Source: Centrapalus pauciflorus (taxonomy: Eukaryota > Streptophyta > Magnoliopsida > Asterales > Asteraceae). Taken from it: DNA of 64,000 nt. The stretch is from contig JAANYP010002049.1 in the NCBI GenBank assembly GCA_020465985.1, positions 81,006 through 145,005 of the forward strand, in the 5' to 3' direction. A model generated the notes under the pieces. It was not told the DNA's origin and did no database searches. It saw only the letters and a program-made list of their open reading frames with translations. Made by a program: the position numbers and the translations under genes. Below, piece by piece: positions 32,434 to 43,781 of this stretch (position 1 is its first letter; every line of letters begins with the position of its first letter).

Positions 32434-34262
32434 AAAACACAGATTTAAAAAATTTCTCGAAAAATATGAAATTTTTCTTAAAAATTTAAATTTCCAACAC
32501 TTAGAATCTTTTTCATAAAATTTGAGTATAAAACACGATTGAAATGTAAAGCTCCTCGGATATTGAATGAATCAACTCGATAGACGTAAGAATAGAACTC
32601 GGATGATGAAGAATGTTTCTCGAATGTACCTAAGTACCAACTCGAATGACACTAAAAACCAACTCGATTAAGTCTGATGTTTTCTCGAAGAACATGTAAC
32701 TCAACTCGAATGAGCCTGTATGTTGTCTCGAATGTTGTCTTGAATAAAACATTTCTAAGTCCTTTTCACTACCCAACTCGATCATCAAACTGAGTTTCTC
32801 GAACTAATGATAAGTTTAACTCATGTGATACAAAAGTGGACTCGAATGATATACGAGTCCACCTCGAATAGAATTGGAATAAACTCGAATGACTGTTGTT
32901 ATCGAGTGGTTTTTAAAAAATTTCCAAGTCCTGAAAATCACCTAAATCGAATGACAAATGTCATGTTCTCGAACAAAAACGTGTTCAACTCGAATGAACT
33001 TACAAGTTTCTCGAATGACATTTCAATCAACTCGCATGAAACTTGAGACTTTCTCGATTACAGTATTAATCGAGAAATTTTTTAAAAAATGTTTCTAAGT
33101 CCTCATTCATTGATTTTAAAAAAATATGAATCCCGGGACTTTTTCACTAATTAAAAACTTGAGTCCCACTCGATAATTGAATTCAAATAACTTTTTCTTC
33201 AGAAACAACAATTTCTTTGCAAAAAATCCAAATTTCAGTGGTTTATGAACTCGAAAGGTTTTAACCAAAAATTTTGATTTTCTGTTTGCGTGTTTGAAAT
33301 TGATACTTGAAATTTGAGATTCAAGTTCAAGATGTTAATCCACAAGAAAACACACATTTTATTTCAGATTTTGAACAACAAATTATGAAAACCCATGAAC
33401 ACACATATGTTCATTCGAACACACCCAAATACATAAGAATTCAAATACAGAACCTAAACATTGAACATATAAACTGAAAATCAAGACATAAATGTTGAAA
33501 AATCTGATTTCTTTGATTTCTTAAGGTTTCTTCGTAATGAAGGAAGGAAGTCGAAAGAGCTGGTAAACAGTGGTCAAATAATTCGAAATAGTGATTTTGA
33601 AATTTGAATTTCAACTTTATAGTTGAAAATTTCAAATTCAAATATTATTCAAACCCGGACCACTTCAAAAATTTAACACCATTTCAAACCCGACACACTT
33701 CAAATTCAACTTTATAGTTGAAAATTTGTTTTATATCAAGCCCATTTCACCAAAAAGAAATTACCTTTCAAAAATTTAAATCCAAAAAATATATTAAGAC
33801 ACAAGTAAAAGAAAAAAAAATTAACACCAAAAAAAATTTACAAGAACAAAAAAAATTTTTAACAAAAGAACACAAAAAAAATTTAAGAAAACCGAAAAAC
33901 AAAATTTAACAAGAACAAAAATTTAAAATAAAAAAAAACGATCAACACACCAAAAAATATTTATCTAAAAAAATTTATAACAAAAACATATTGCTCCCCC
34001 TTGATGTTTGCAATTGAGCTCCCCCTCAGAGGTATATAGCATTATAAATGTCTGCTCTCCCTACAAAAATCAAATAAAATTTATCAGATTTTATCAAAAT
34101 CAGATAAAATAACTTTCTGCTCCCCCTGCATATGACAATCCAGATCTGTTAATCTTTGAAAAATTTAAACTTTAAAACACATGAATTTAACAAAAATGTA
34201 AATCAAAATAAAAAATGTAAATTTAAAATATAACTTGTAACTACTGAATGTTTAAATCTAAT
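32434..34262 (-). other. pol-env spacer of element 2
   Basis: Non-coding. It contains an ACTCGAAT box array (32520-33180), a candidate TATA box (CTATAAAG on the minus strand, 33615-33621, with a second copy at 33710-33716), and a W-box core at 33572-33577. A-rich low-complexity sequence follows (33780-33990), then several polypurine tracts near 33995, 34020 and 34123. Confidence 0.7.
32520..33180 (-). repeat. ACTCGAAT box array (element 2 spacer)
   Basis: About twenty occurrences of CTCGAA or ACTCGAATGA at irregular spacing of 15-40 bp. The core is TCGA-centred, not CGG-CCG. Confidence 0.75.
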
Positions 34263-37200
34263 GATTCAACATACCCAACTTGTATACCAAAAAAATTGAA
34301 CCGTTTTTTCATCTAATGCTTTGGTAAACAAGTCAGCTAGTTGATATTCAGTAAGAACAAAATATAATTCAATATTACCATTTTCTACATGATTTAATAA
34401 AATGATACCGGATGTCGATGTGTTTCGTTTTAGAATGTTGCACTGGATTAGATGTTATGGCTATTGCACTTTGAGAATCACAATATACTGGAATCTTCTG
34501 TGGTGTAAACTCGTAGTCTTTGAGTTAGGTCTTCATCCACAACATTTGAGAACAACACGATGATACAACAACATATTCAGCTTCGGCTGTAGACAGAGGA
34601 ACACAGGGTCGTTTCTTGGATGACCAGCAGACGGGTTAATCAACTAAAAATTGAACTGCTCCTGGCGTGCTTTTTCTGTCCACTTTATCACATGCGTGAT
34701 CAGAATCTGAAAAGGCAGTTAAATTGAATGAAGATTCCCGGGAATACCACAAATCAAGGTTTGGTGTTCCCTTTATATATCTTAATATTCTTTTGGCAGC
34801 AGCCAAATGTGATTCTTTTAGATTAGCCTAATATCTAGCACAAACACATGTAGCAAACATAATATCAGGTCTACTTGCAGTAAAATACATTACCCAATAA
34901 TTCCTCGATAATGGTTACATCCAAAGGTTTCCCTGAAATGTCCTCATCTAGTTTGGATTTGGAATCCGAAGCCATGGGAGTTTTCATAGGACTACTATTG
35001 ACCATGTTAAATTTCTTTAACATGTCCTGAATATATTTGGAATGATTGATAAAGATTCCATCAGTCAGTTGATTTACTTGTAAACCTAAGCAAAAATTTA
35101 TTTCTCCCATCATGGTCATTTCAAATTTCTGGGACATTAAGAAAGCGAATTTCATACAAAATTCAGGATTAGTAGACCCAAATATTAATATCATCTACAT
35201 ATATTTGAATTACTATAATATCTGGCCCCTGACGTTTTATAAATAGGGTAGTATCCACTGCACTTTTGCTGAATCCACATTTCAACAAGTATGTTGATAG
35301 TGCATCAGTAAACCCTTCGGGCTGATATGTATACACTTCATCTGTTAGTTCCCCATTTGAAAACGCAGTTTTTACATCCATTTGGTAAACTGTAAAGTTT
35401 TTATGTGCAGCAAACGCCAAAAACATCCTAATTGCTTCTATTCTGGCAACTGGAGTGAAAGTTTCATCGTAATCAATCCCTTATTGTTGACTGTATCCTT
35501 TGGCGATGAGGCGAGCCTTGTTACGAATGATTACACCATGTTCATCATTCTTATTCATGAAAATCCACTTCGTGACAATGATTTATTTATCTTTTAGTCG
35601 CTCCACCAATCTACAGACCTTCAACATTTCAAACTGATTCAACTTTTCTCGCATTGCCACAATCCAATCAGCATCCAGAAGAGCTTCTTTAACATTCTTT
35701 GGCTCAATTTTGCCCAGTATGTTTGAAAATAAACATTCCTTTATGGTTGCTCTTCTGGTTTGGACTGATGTAGAAGGATCAACTATGATATTTTCCGTTG
35801 GGTGATTTCTTGTCCACTTAAAGGTATGTGGGTAAGGTTGAATTTGGTCTTGAATGGGGTTTAAGTGTATATAGGAAATTTGGGGGTTAGCTTCTGATGT
35901 TGATGGTATATTATTTGAGATAAGGGTTTCTTAGTTTTCAGATGGTAAGTGGGTTCCAAAAGATACTGGAGGTTGAATGGGTTGTACACTATCAGCAGGT
36001 AAGTGCACGCCTGCCGTTGAAGCATCTCCAGTTTCTTCTGAAATGGGTTGATGAGAATAGTCTGAGACTACGACTGGATCTTCAGTAATCCTGTCAGGCA
36101 CCAAATTTGAAAAATAGTTTTGGGCTTTTCAAAGTAGTCTTCATAGAAATTCTCAAATAGTTCATTTAAATCTAAATTATCTGCAATCTATTCAGAAAAC
36201 TTAATAGAAGTCAGCTTGTTATGATCGGGTCCGGAACTAGTATGTTCAGAAGCCATTACAACGCTTTCAAAAAATTTGATATTTACGCTATCATTGACTG
36301 TCTTGGCCTGCTTATTGTGACTCGGAGGGCTACAGACTCCTTCGAATAACCAATGAAGATGCCTTCATAAGATTTTTGACAAAATTTTCCCAGATTGTCT
36401 TTGTCATTTAGTATGAAGCACCTGCATCCAAAGACATGGAAAAATTGACATTAGGTACACGTTTGTTTATTAATTTGTACGGAGTCTTTCCGAATCATTT
36501 GTAGATTATTGATTTGTTCTGCGGGAAACAAGCTGTTACTACATCTTCAGCCCAAAGGAATAACGGAAGATTGGAATATGCTAGCATCGTTCTTGCAGAT
36601 ACCACGAGTGTGCGATTTCTTCTTTCAACGACACCATTTTGCTGTGGAGTACGAGCTGCTGAGAATTGATGTGTTATTCCCACTGAATTTAGAAGCAATT
36701 CGAGAGATTTGTTCTTAAATTCTGTCCTGTTATCTGATCTAATCTTTTGAACTGAGAGCTGCAACTTGACTTGAATTCTACGGAAGAAGTCGATTATTAT
36801 CATGGTAGCATCAGATTTGAAACGGAGGAAAAATACACATGTGTATCTAGATTAGTCATCGACTATTACCAACACATATCGTTTCTTGTATATACTCTGT
36901 ACTCTCTTTGATCCACACAAGTCGATATGAAGCAATTCCAATGCTCTCGTTTATGAGTGTTCAGTTTTGGACTTGTTAGAAGCTCTTACCATCTTTCTTT
37001 TTTCACAGGCTGCGCACAACTACTCTTTTTGAAACCTGAGAGTTTGTAGCCCTTTGACTAATCCACTTTTTGCAAGGTTGGTTAATTCTTTGAAATTCAT
37101 GTGAGAAAGGCGACGATGCCATTGCCAAGAATTTTTAGATGTTGCTTTTGACATTAAGCACACATCCTTCTTTAGTTTGATTGAGGCTAGGAATATTGAG

Positions 37201-37520
37201 TACAGATTAGTTTTTCTGTTCCAGGCAAGGATTTCTTTTCCTTGTCCAGATCTTATGCTGCACCGATTCGCTTTGAAGTTGACCTCTAATCCTTTTTTGC
37301 AGAGTTGTCCAATACTGAATAGATTGTGACCAAGGCCGTCAACGTAGAAGACTTTCTAAATTGTTATCTTATCGTACGCAAGACTCCCATATCCTTTGAT
37401 CGGATACAATTGATCATTCCCGAATTGGACCGTCCCACAGAACTTATCAACAAAGTTAGTGACTGTTTCTTTCTGTCCGGTCATGTGCTTTGAGCAGCCG
37501 GAGTCAATGTACCACACATG
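34263..37520 (-). pseudogene. pol: pol: protease, integrase, RT, RNase H (element 2)
   Basis: On the minus strand: protease VWYIDSGCSKHMTG (37510 region), and GAG-pre-integrase WHRRLSHMNF with CAACEKRKM. Integrase has IRSDNRTEFKN and TPQQNGVVERRNRTL, with in-frame stops such as VDD*SRY. RT has [10 protein letters not shown], then loses the usual [16 protein letters not shown] block between GFTDA and LSTYLL, followed by YVDD and a frameshift at about 35180. RNase H (34260-34870) is broken by several frameshifts but keeps recognisable fragments near its end. Numerous stops and a deleted RT block make it non-functional. Confidence 0.88.
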
Positions 37521-40500
37521 ATTTACCTATAAGACGAAATAAAACATGAGGTACCCACTTATAGTTGGGTACTTTTGACTTTTGTAAATCATGTGGATAA
37601 ATATTTGTCTTTTCATCAGATATTTCTTTTATTTTAGGAACCCACTTTTTTTAACAGTTCTTTTTGGTATCCATTTATGTGCAGTTCGATGTGGAACTGT
37701 TTTTGAAAGTTGCTGCTTTGGAACCTTTTTCTGTTTAAAAGATGGATTCTTTTTCTTTGGTAGCCATACAAACTTATCAGATTTAGCATGCATTGCTTTA
37801 CAAGAAACATAATTAAAAGCAATTAAGGCAGTCCGAGAGTATTTAGTACAAGATTTATTAGTAAAATTATTATTACAGACAGATTTTTCAAATTGTCTAA
37901 TCCTATCTGTAACAACATTTTCTTTGACTCTCCACTCTTGTTTTATACTCTTGTTTTTCTTTTCTTTATGCTTCTTTCTCCATTATTGCTTCCGAGAACC
38001 TTTCACAATATTATATGACATACAAGAAACACGAGAATTAGTCATTTTAGAAGCTTGTTTCTTCTGTAAAAGACTCTTACCTTTGGAATGTTGGACCTTT
38101 TGTTCAATAGAGTCCTTTGAGGAAGATGATTCACCTTTTTCATAAGTAGGAGTCTCAAAAGTAACTTTTGTTTTCTCCTTTTTCAGTTGTAAACTTGGTG
38201 AATGTTCTGATGATTCCTTAGAATCTGTAGATATTCTTTGCAGAATTCTAACAGGTTCTTTAAGGTCATCAGGTTGTTTGTTGTGTAAATGTTATACAAA
38301 CACATCTATTTTAACAACCATTTCTTCCAATGAGTTCAAATCCGAGTTCATATACAGATCAAAATCTTTTTCAGAATTAATAGAATCAAGTTGAATTGAA
38401 GGTGGTTGATCTGATTTTGATTTGTTTTCAGGCTATTGTTGCAACTTTTGTTCCAAAGATTTAAGTTCAGCCTTAAGATTTTGATTTTCTGTCTCAAAAG
38501 TTTTTATTTTCAATTCTAGATTAGAGTTCATCTTTTCAAGAATTGAAGTTGGTAAATATAGCTTTTGAGAATGAGTAGTATTTTCAGATAAATCATTGTC
38601 AGAATATGTCTGAAGATACTCCTAATTGATGCAAGAATTTTTATTAGATTCATTTATTCTGTTATAATCAACAGACTTTTGCATTTTATCAGATCTTAGT
38701 CTTTTTGAGTCTTCACTAGTATCTATCTCATATGATGCTTTCATAAATGTCATTTGTAATCCTAAATTCATGAATCTGACATCATATAAAGTAGGTGAAT
38801 TTGAAATAGACTTTGTTAGATATATAGGATTATTGCAACCTATACCACATTTAGAATTACAGAATTCGATATCTTTAGGTTGATTTAAATATATTGTTTG
38901 ATCTGTTTGACCTCGTTTAATAAACTCATCTTCCAATGTTTTTATTTTCTTGTGAAGTTTTGTTCTTTCTTCAAAAGTGGCATGATATTTTACAGAATAA
39001 CTTTAATCTTCTAATTCAGCCAAATTCAGTTTTTCTTTTAAGTCAGATATATTTTTATTCAGTTCTTGGATTTTACATTGAAGATCATTTGTTTTATCTT
39101 TTAAATCTGATACATCTCGTAGTGCTAATGCCTTATCCTTGGAAAAATCCAACACTAACGCATGTTATTTATTTAGCTTGTTTTCTAAGGAATGAGCATT
39201 TTTCTTTTCGGCTTTTAAAGATTTTTCAAATTTCTTTAGCATGAAAGCTATTTGCGTTAGTTTTTGTTCAAGCATACAGGAGTCATCTTTTTCTGATTCA
39301 GAGTTAGAATGTACCTCAGGTGTCTCTGAAGTCTATGATTTGTCTGAATCACATTCATCACTTTCTCTATCTTTGCTCCAGCCAGCATCTCCTGTTGCCA
39401 TCATTGATATTTCTTCAGTCAGTTCTTCATCAGAATCTTCCTTTTCTTCATCCTCTTCATCAGTCAACCGTACCCATACTTCATATTCTGCAACCATTGC
39501 TGACTCACTCAGTTCTGATTCGTTAAAGCTCTGACTTTAAGCAGATATGAGCATCTTCATCTAAGATGTCTTCATCCTCAGATAGTTGAAGCCAATAATC
39601 ATCCTCAGCCATGAGAGCTTCGCCTACTTCCTTTTCTTTTGCTAGAAGTGCCTTTCTTGTGTATTATTCTAAGTTTTTGACTACAGGCATTCTGCATTCT
39701 CGGGCATAGTGTCCTGGCTTGCCACAATTGTATCATTTTTGCTATGTATGTTTCTTAGTTGACTTTTCAGATCTATCGTGTTTATCGGATTTCTTTCCAC
39801 TGCTTTCACCTGACGTGTTATATCTCTCCGTCTTATCGAACATTCGTGAGCCAGTTTCGTATCTCATCTTATTATTGGTAGGTTTTTGGTAGAACTTCTT
39901 CTGAAATGCATTAGTGAGTAAGGCCATTTGTTTTATGCATTTCTTCTATTTCTAAATCATCTAAACAATCTGATGAGTCTGATTCAGACGAACTGCTGCT
40001 TATGACTACATGGTTTACCTTCTTTAGCTTATAATTGTAATTATTGTCTGCTAATAATGCTAAAGGATCAACGGTATCTTTTTCTGCTTTCTTTTTTCCT
40101 TAAAAGAATTCCTGATAGTTGTTAAGGTTTTCAAATACCATATGGAAATCTATGTCCTCAATGTCTTTTGTATGTTGAATGATCATTGCGTACATTTCCC
40201 AATCTGGGTTAAGTACGTTCAGAATTTTCACGTTGATGTCTAAGTTGGACTTAGTGACACCGTTCATCTTCATCTCACTTACTAAGCAGGCAAACCTCAA
40301 GTACGTGTTTTCTAGAAATTCCCCCACTCTTGATCTGAAATTCTCGAATGTCATTTAGTTGTTCCTTGCTATGTTTGTAGCTGACCTGTCTGATCCCCTC
40401 GTCAGCTTACACACCTCATCCCAGATGGATTTGGTTGATTTAGTGTTTGTCAGACAGGTGTATATGTCATTTGGAATGGATATCAGCAACAAATTTCTAG

Positions 40501-40750
40501 CTGTCTTATCCCCCAATTTTCTTCGCTTTTGTGCCTCTGTTAGGTTAGTTACCTCAACAGTTCTTTCCGGTATTAGAGGGTTGTCGGTTGGTACAACTGG
40601 ACTTGTTTCCAGGAACACAGCTGGTCCGTCAGTTAGTGATTTTAACATTTCTTCTTGTAGGTCGTGGAAACTGAAGAACACCAGAAATCATTCCCTCCAT
40701 TGTACATATTCTCCCCTGTAGAGAATTGGAGGTTTTGTTTCCGACCCCAT
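37521..40750 (-). pseudogene. gag: gag (element 2)
   Basis: The ATG is at 40750-40748. It is followed by GSETKPPILYRGEYVQW, which corresponds to the Gag start of element 4. A TGA replaces an Arg-type codon 18 codons in. Frames 40681-40355 and 40354-40100 hold the capsid-like region (NDIYTCLTNTKSTKSIWDEV, FLENTYLRFACLVSEMKM). The zinc knuckle near 39690-39745 is intact except that its first Cys codon is now TGA (YNCGKPGHYAREC). Ser/Glu-rich acidic and coiled-coil segments follow with many frameshifts. The end carries a PTYKWVP motif just before protease. Confidence 0.8.
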
Positions 40751-41867
40751 TGCAAGTGCGTCTTTTGAAATGATGATTGACTGATAGGAATTTTCCAAGA
40801 TCGAATGAAATTTTGATTGAATTTGAAAAGTTGATCAACCAAATGGAAATTGATCAAACTTGAATGAGTATGTACAGAAACTCGATTAAAGAAGATAAAA
40901 AACTCGAATATTGAACTGACCAAGTCGAACTATGAATACGAAAAACTCGAACAAAGAGTGTAACATACTCGAACAATGAAGTACTCAACTTGAATCTAGA
41001 ATAATCAACTCAGTTAGAAGAATAATGCAACTTGAATTGGTCTTCTATACAACTCGACTCAAAAGTGATTCAACTCGATTCACATAATAGTCAACTCGGA
41101 TAAAAAAAGGAGTCAACTTGAATCAAATATCAATAAACTCGAATGATATATCAATAGACTCGAAAGAATGTAAGTGTAGGCTCGAATTAAGATTGAAAAA
41201 TTCATACTAGTTTTCCAAAACATGATTAAAACTTGTTTCCAACTCGATATGAGTATGTGTCAACTCGATTGGTACTTCAAGTAGACTCGAATGAAGATTA
41301 TAGTCAACTCGAATAGGCTTCAAGTTAACTCGAATAAGCTTCAAGTCAACTCGGCTGTTTCAGTGATCAACTCGATTGAACCTAATGTTCAACTCGATTA
41401 TCTCTTTGTGCAACTCGATTATAGCATGTCAACTCGATTGCAACAAGAACACAATTATATTCGAGTTTTCAGAGTGTTTCAAATTTTTTAAGTCTGGAAT
41501 CCAATTAAAGTATTAAAAATACTTCAATTGATTCCTCTTTGATATCGAAGGTGAGGTTTTTAATTTTAGGCACTTTTTTTGAATAAGTTTAGTCTAAAAT
41601 CAGATTCAACCCTTGTTTTCCACTTGAACAACGATGAACAGATGGGTTTTTCTAATTTTCTGAAAATTATTTGAATCTTTTGATGTGTTTTGAATTAAAG
41701 TTCAAGATTATGATCTATCTGATCGTTTGTAAAGACCTTCCTTCGATCCAAGAATCAACAACAAAGATCAACAGAATCAAAACCCTAATTGATTTTTCAA
41801 TTTCCGAAAAAAAAATAATAAACCAGTGAAATTCTATCAATATTTTCAGTCAGAATTCATCCCTAAA
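40751..41867 (-). repeat. 5' leader of element 2 with ACTCGAAT boxes
   Basis: From about 40850 to 41470 CAACTCGAAT/TCGAGTT boxes recur every 15-40 bp, the same boxes as in this element's pol-env spacer. The remainder up to the primer site is AT-rich and non-coding. Confidence 0.75.
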
Positions 41868-41880
41868 GCTTTGATACCAA
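41868..41880 (-). promoter_or_regulatory. Primer binding site, tRNA-iMet type (element 2)
   Basis: On the minus strand TTGGTATCAAAGC, next to the LTR end AATAACA. It is one base off the usual TGGTATCAGAGC. Confidence 0.85.
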
Positions 41881-41881
41881 T

Positions 41882-42170
41882 TGTTATTCCTATATTTTCA
41901 ATCAAGAATTAAGCACAAACAATTAAGAACAAGATTAGAAATACTAACCGAATAATTTGATTAAGAACACAAGATTACAGAGATGAAAATGTGAGAAACG
42001 TGTACTGTAGCCCTAAATTCTCCTCCAAGATTTCTGTGCAAAATACAATTGAAAATGTCAAATCTAATTTTTACAAAGTCAAAATACTATTATATTCTAA
42101 TTACTGCTTTGACCTATTAAATTTTATACCCTACACTTATTTATTTCATCAACAAAACTAAGTTCCAACA
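41882..42170 (-). repeat. 5' LTR of element 2
   Basis: 289 bp. On the minus strand it starts TGTTGGAACTTAG and ends GGAATAACA. A TATA box (TATAAAAT) lies at 42128-42121, and the 5-bp target duplication follows outside. Confidence 0.9.
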
Positions 42171-42175
42171 GAAAT
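42171..42175. repeat. Target-site duplication GAAAT, right copy (element 2)
   Basis: GAAAT directly follows the LTR end AGTTCCAACA and matches 15830-15834. Confidence 0.9.
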
Positions 42176-42219
42176 AGGTCTAACATTTCTACTTAAAATG
42201 ATGGATTTCTTCGTAACAG

Positions 42220-42345
42220 AGAAAGGGTTGCAACTATTTCAAGTGGCTTGATCCAAAACTACCCAACGATTGGTATAGAGATACCATTTTTGAGATTCAT
42301 AATAGTCAGGAGGTTTTGAAGAATGGAAATCATTTATTCTCATGA
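42220..42345 (+). CDS. GRF-type zinc-finger protein, exon 2
   Basis: After an acceptor (AACAG, AG at 42218-42219) the frame continues in the phase required by exon 1. It reads RKGCNYFKWLDPKLPNDWY, which supplies the last Cys and the conserved YFKWLD of the GRF finger. The combined protein would be 92 residues, ending at TGA 42343-42345. Plant relatives are usually longer, with a coiled coil and a C-terminal hydrophobic helix. A hydrophobic frame that could be that helix follows at 42405, out of frame. The gene may therefore be truncated or have an unrecognised further intron. Confidence 0.85.
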   Translation, partial: RKGCNYFKWLDPKLPNDWYRDTIFEIHNSQEVLKNGNHLFS

Positions 42346-42404
42346 AGTGGATTTGAAGAAGCAAGTGACTTGCTTCAATAGGAAGTGCTGAAAACCTAAA
42401 AAAA

Positions 42405-42473
42405 ATGGAGTTCTTGCTTAGGTGGGTCATAGTGATGTTGATTTTACTATTTGTTTTGGTTATGTTCATGTAG
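42405..42473 (+). pseudogene. Probable remnant of the GRF protein's C-terminal membrane anchor
   Basis: A 22-codon frame reads MEFLLRWVIVMLILLFVLVM and ends in a stop. It is a strongly hydrophobic helix like those at the C-terminus of many plant GRF proteins. It is in a different frame from exon 2, with two stops between in the exon 2 frame. It is either a frameshifted remnant or a separate small exon. Confidence 0.45.
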
Positions 42474-42983
42474 ATTTGTGTACCAAGTAATGTCAAGCAA
42501 TGGTTATGTTTATGTAGATGTTGTTAGGCATTTTGGTGGGTCAAGTACTGTAATGTTTCCATCTAATGGTAATGTATGAACTTATCAGGTAATCTCAAAA
42601 ATGAATTTTGTTGTTTGAAAGAACTTGATGTATTGAGGTAATGTCAACACTTGTGAAGTAATAATGTCAACCTGTAATAATGTCATCTAATGGTAGTGTG
42701 TGAACTAATAACAATAGTTTTGAAGTAATAACTTCAACATGGAAAACGAAAGTAATAACTTAAACTTGCATTAAAAACACTTGTGCCCTTTGACATCATG
42801 TGAATAGCACACTAAGATCCTTTACAAAACATGTGCCTTTGACATCATGTAATAGCACACAACATTAAGTTTCAAAAGGGGTAAGGTGTCTCTATTCGTA
42901 TCGTTTACTTACGAAAGGGTATCAAAAGAAAGTGTCCCCATTCACAAAATTTACAAAAAAGTGACACAGCCCTAGATGTACTA
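42474..42983. other. Host sequence between two convergent genes
   Basis: Probable 3' region of the GRF gene with loose repeats of TAATGTCAA and TCTAATGGTA. An imperfect direct repeat of about 30 bp containing TTTGACATCATG occurs near 42782-42812 and 42832-42860. No coding frame is seen. Confidence 0.5.
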
Positions 42984-43213
42984 CTATTCTATTGTAAATG
43001 GCTTTTCGCTTGTTCCACCTCCATCCTTGTCAATCACAACCTTGCTTAGTTTTTGCTTGATTATGCTTTCAGAGTATTTTCATGTCCTTTCACCAACTGA
43101 TTGTTTACTTATCCTTTTCCCATCCATGATCTCTTCAATCGCTGCCACAGTTCATTGATCACTTGACTTTCTTCAATTTGACTTCCCATTACTTTATTCT
43201 CACCTTCTAGTAA
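42984..43213 (-). pseudogene. Exon of an unidentified host reading frame (3' exon)
   Basis: On the minus strand an acceptor (ACCAATAG) opens the frame LLEGENKVMGSQIEESQVIN, which is rich in Gln, Glu and Asn. A shift near 43145 moves to a frame reading AAIEEIMDGKRISKQ, then an internal stop, then IIKQKLSKVVIDKDGGG and two stops at 42986-42981. Two other exons with compatible splice sites lie at 62270-62389 and 62476-62719, beyond element 5. I do not recognise the family; a transposase-like gene is possible. The frameshift and stop suggest it was already decaying. Confidence 0.5.
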
Positions 43214-43256
43214 CTATTGGTAAGATAAACACATTAAAAAAGGTCAATATGAGATG

Positions 43257-43261
43257 CTGCA
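43257..43261. repeat. Target-site duplication CTGCA, left copy (element 5)
   Basis: CTGCA directly precedes TGTTAGGTAC and recurs at 62204-62208 after the other LTR. Confidence 0.9.
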
Positions 43262-43550
43262 TGTTAGGTACAATTATATATAGAGTTGAAAACAATATAT
43301 TATGATAGTTCAGTGTTAAATATGTAAATGCTCAATTGTTGTTATTGAGTATAAATAGTGTCATACACATATAGAAAGGAGGGGACAGGTAGCAGTACAT
43401 GGATCTAGAGAGAAAGAGAAGTTTGCTTTCCAAGAAAGTCAAATACCCAATGTAATATTTTCTCTCTAATCATTCAATATATTGTGATTGATGTTAATTG
43501 TTCATATGATTGTAAATGTTGATATGAATTGCATGAAATGTGAATTATCA
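43262..43550 (+). repeat. 5' LTR of element 5
   Basis: It runs from TGTTAGGTAC to GAATTATCA. The TATA box TATAAATAG lies at 43350-43358. The U3 start contains TGAAAACAAT, the arm of the inverted repeat seen at the 3' polypurine tract. Confidence 0.9.
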
Positions 43551-43565
43551 ATTGGTATCAGAGCC
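43551..43565 (+). promoter_or_regulatory. Primer binding site, tRNA-iMet (element 5)
   Basis: ATTGGTATCAGAGCC directly after the LTR, a full initiator-Met tRNA match. Confidence 0.92.
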
Positions 43566-43776
43566 AAATATGGCCAATTTTTGAGTGAATTTGAATTTGA
43601 TTTTCGAAAAAGATGAACACTTTACATTCAAGTTTTTTCGAAAATTTGAAAACCATCAAAGGGTTTTAATTGGTTGGATGATATGATCTGAAAGTTGGAT
43701 CGAGTGTGTTATTTTTGAAGACGAATATGATGATATAAAACTCAAACCATAATTCAAAACACATAGAATTTAATTG
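43566..43776 (+). other. Leader of element 5 up to the insertion of element 4
   Basis: AT-rich, non-coding. It resumes at 57715 after element 4. Confidence 0.75.
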
Positions 43777-43781
43777 AGATT
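43777..43781. repeat. Target-site duplication AGATT, left copy (element 4)
   Basis: AGATT directly before TGTTAGATATTT; the second copy is at 57710-57714. Confidence 0.88.

Larger units (their letters stand above)
15835..42170 (-). mobile_element. Element 2: env-containing Sirevirus-like copia element in the GRF intron
   Basis: Read on the minus strand: a 289-bp 5' LTR (41882-42170), primer site, leader with ACTCGAAT boxes, gag, pol, spacer, and an env-like ORF that stops at 29052 where element 3 is inserted. Only 60 bases of its 3' LTR survive at the far end (15835-15897). Identical 5-bp duplications flank both ends. Without element 3 about 13.2 kb remain. The remainder of its 3' LTR, its polypurine tract and the end of env were removed together with part of element 3. 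Confidence 0.9.

Noticed and set aside
43553..43565. tRNA-like sequences at primer sites
   Set aside because: These are 10-15 nt complements to the tRNA 3' end, not tRNA genes. I found no credible tRNA or rRNA gene in the window.
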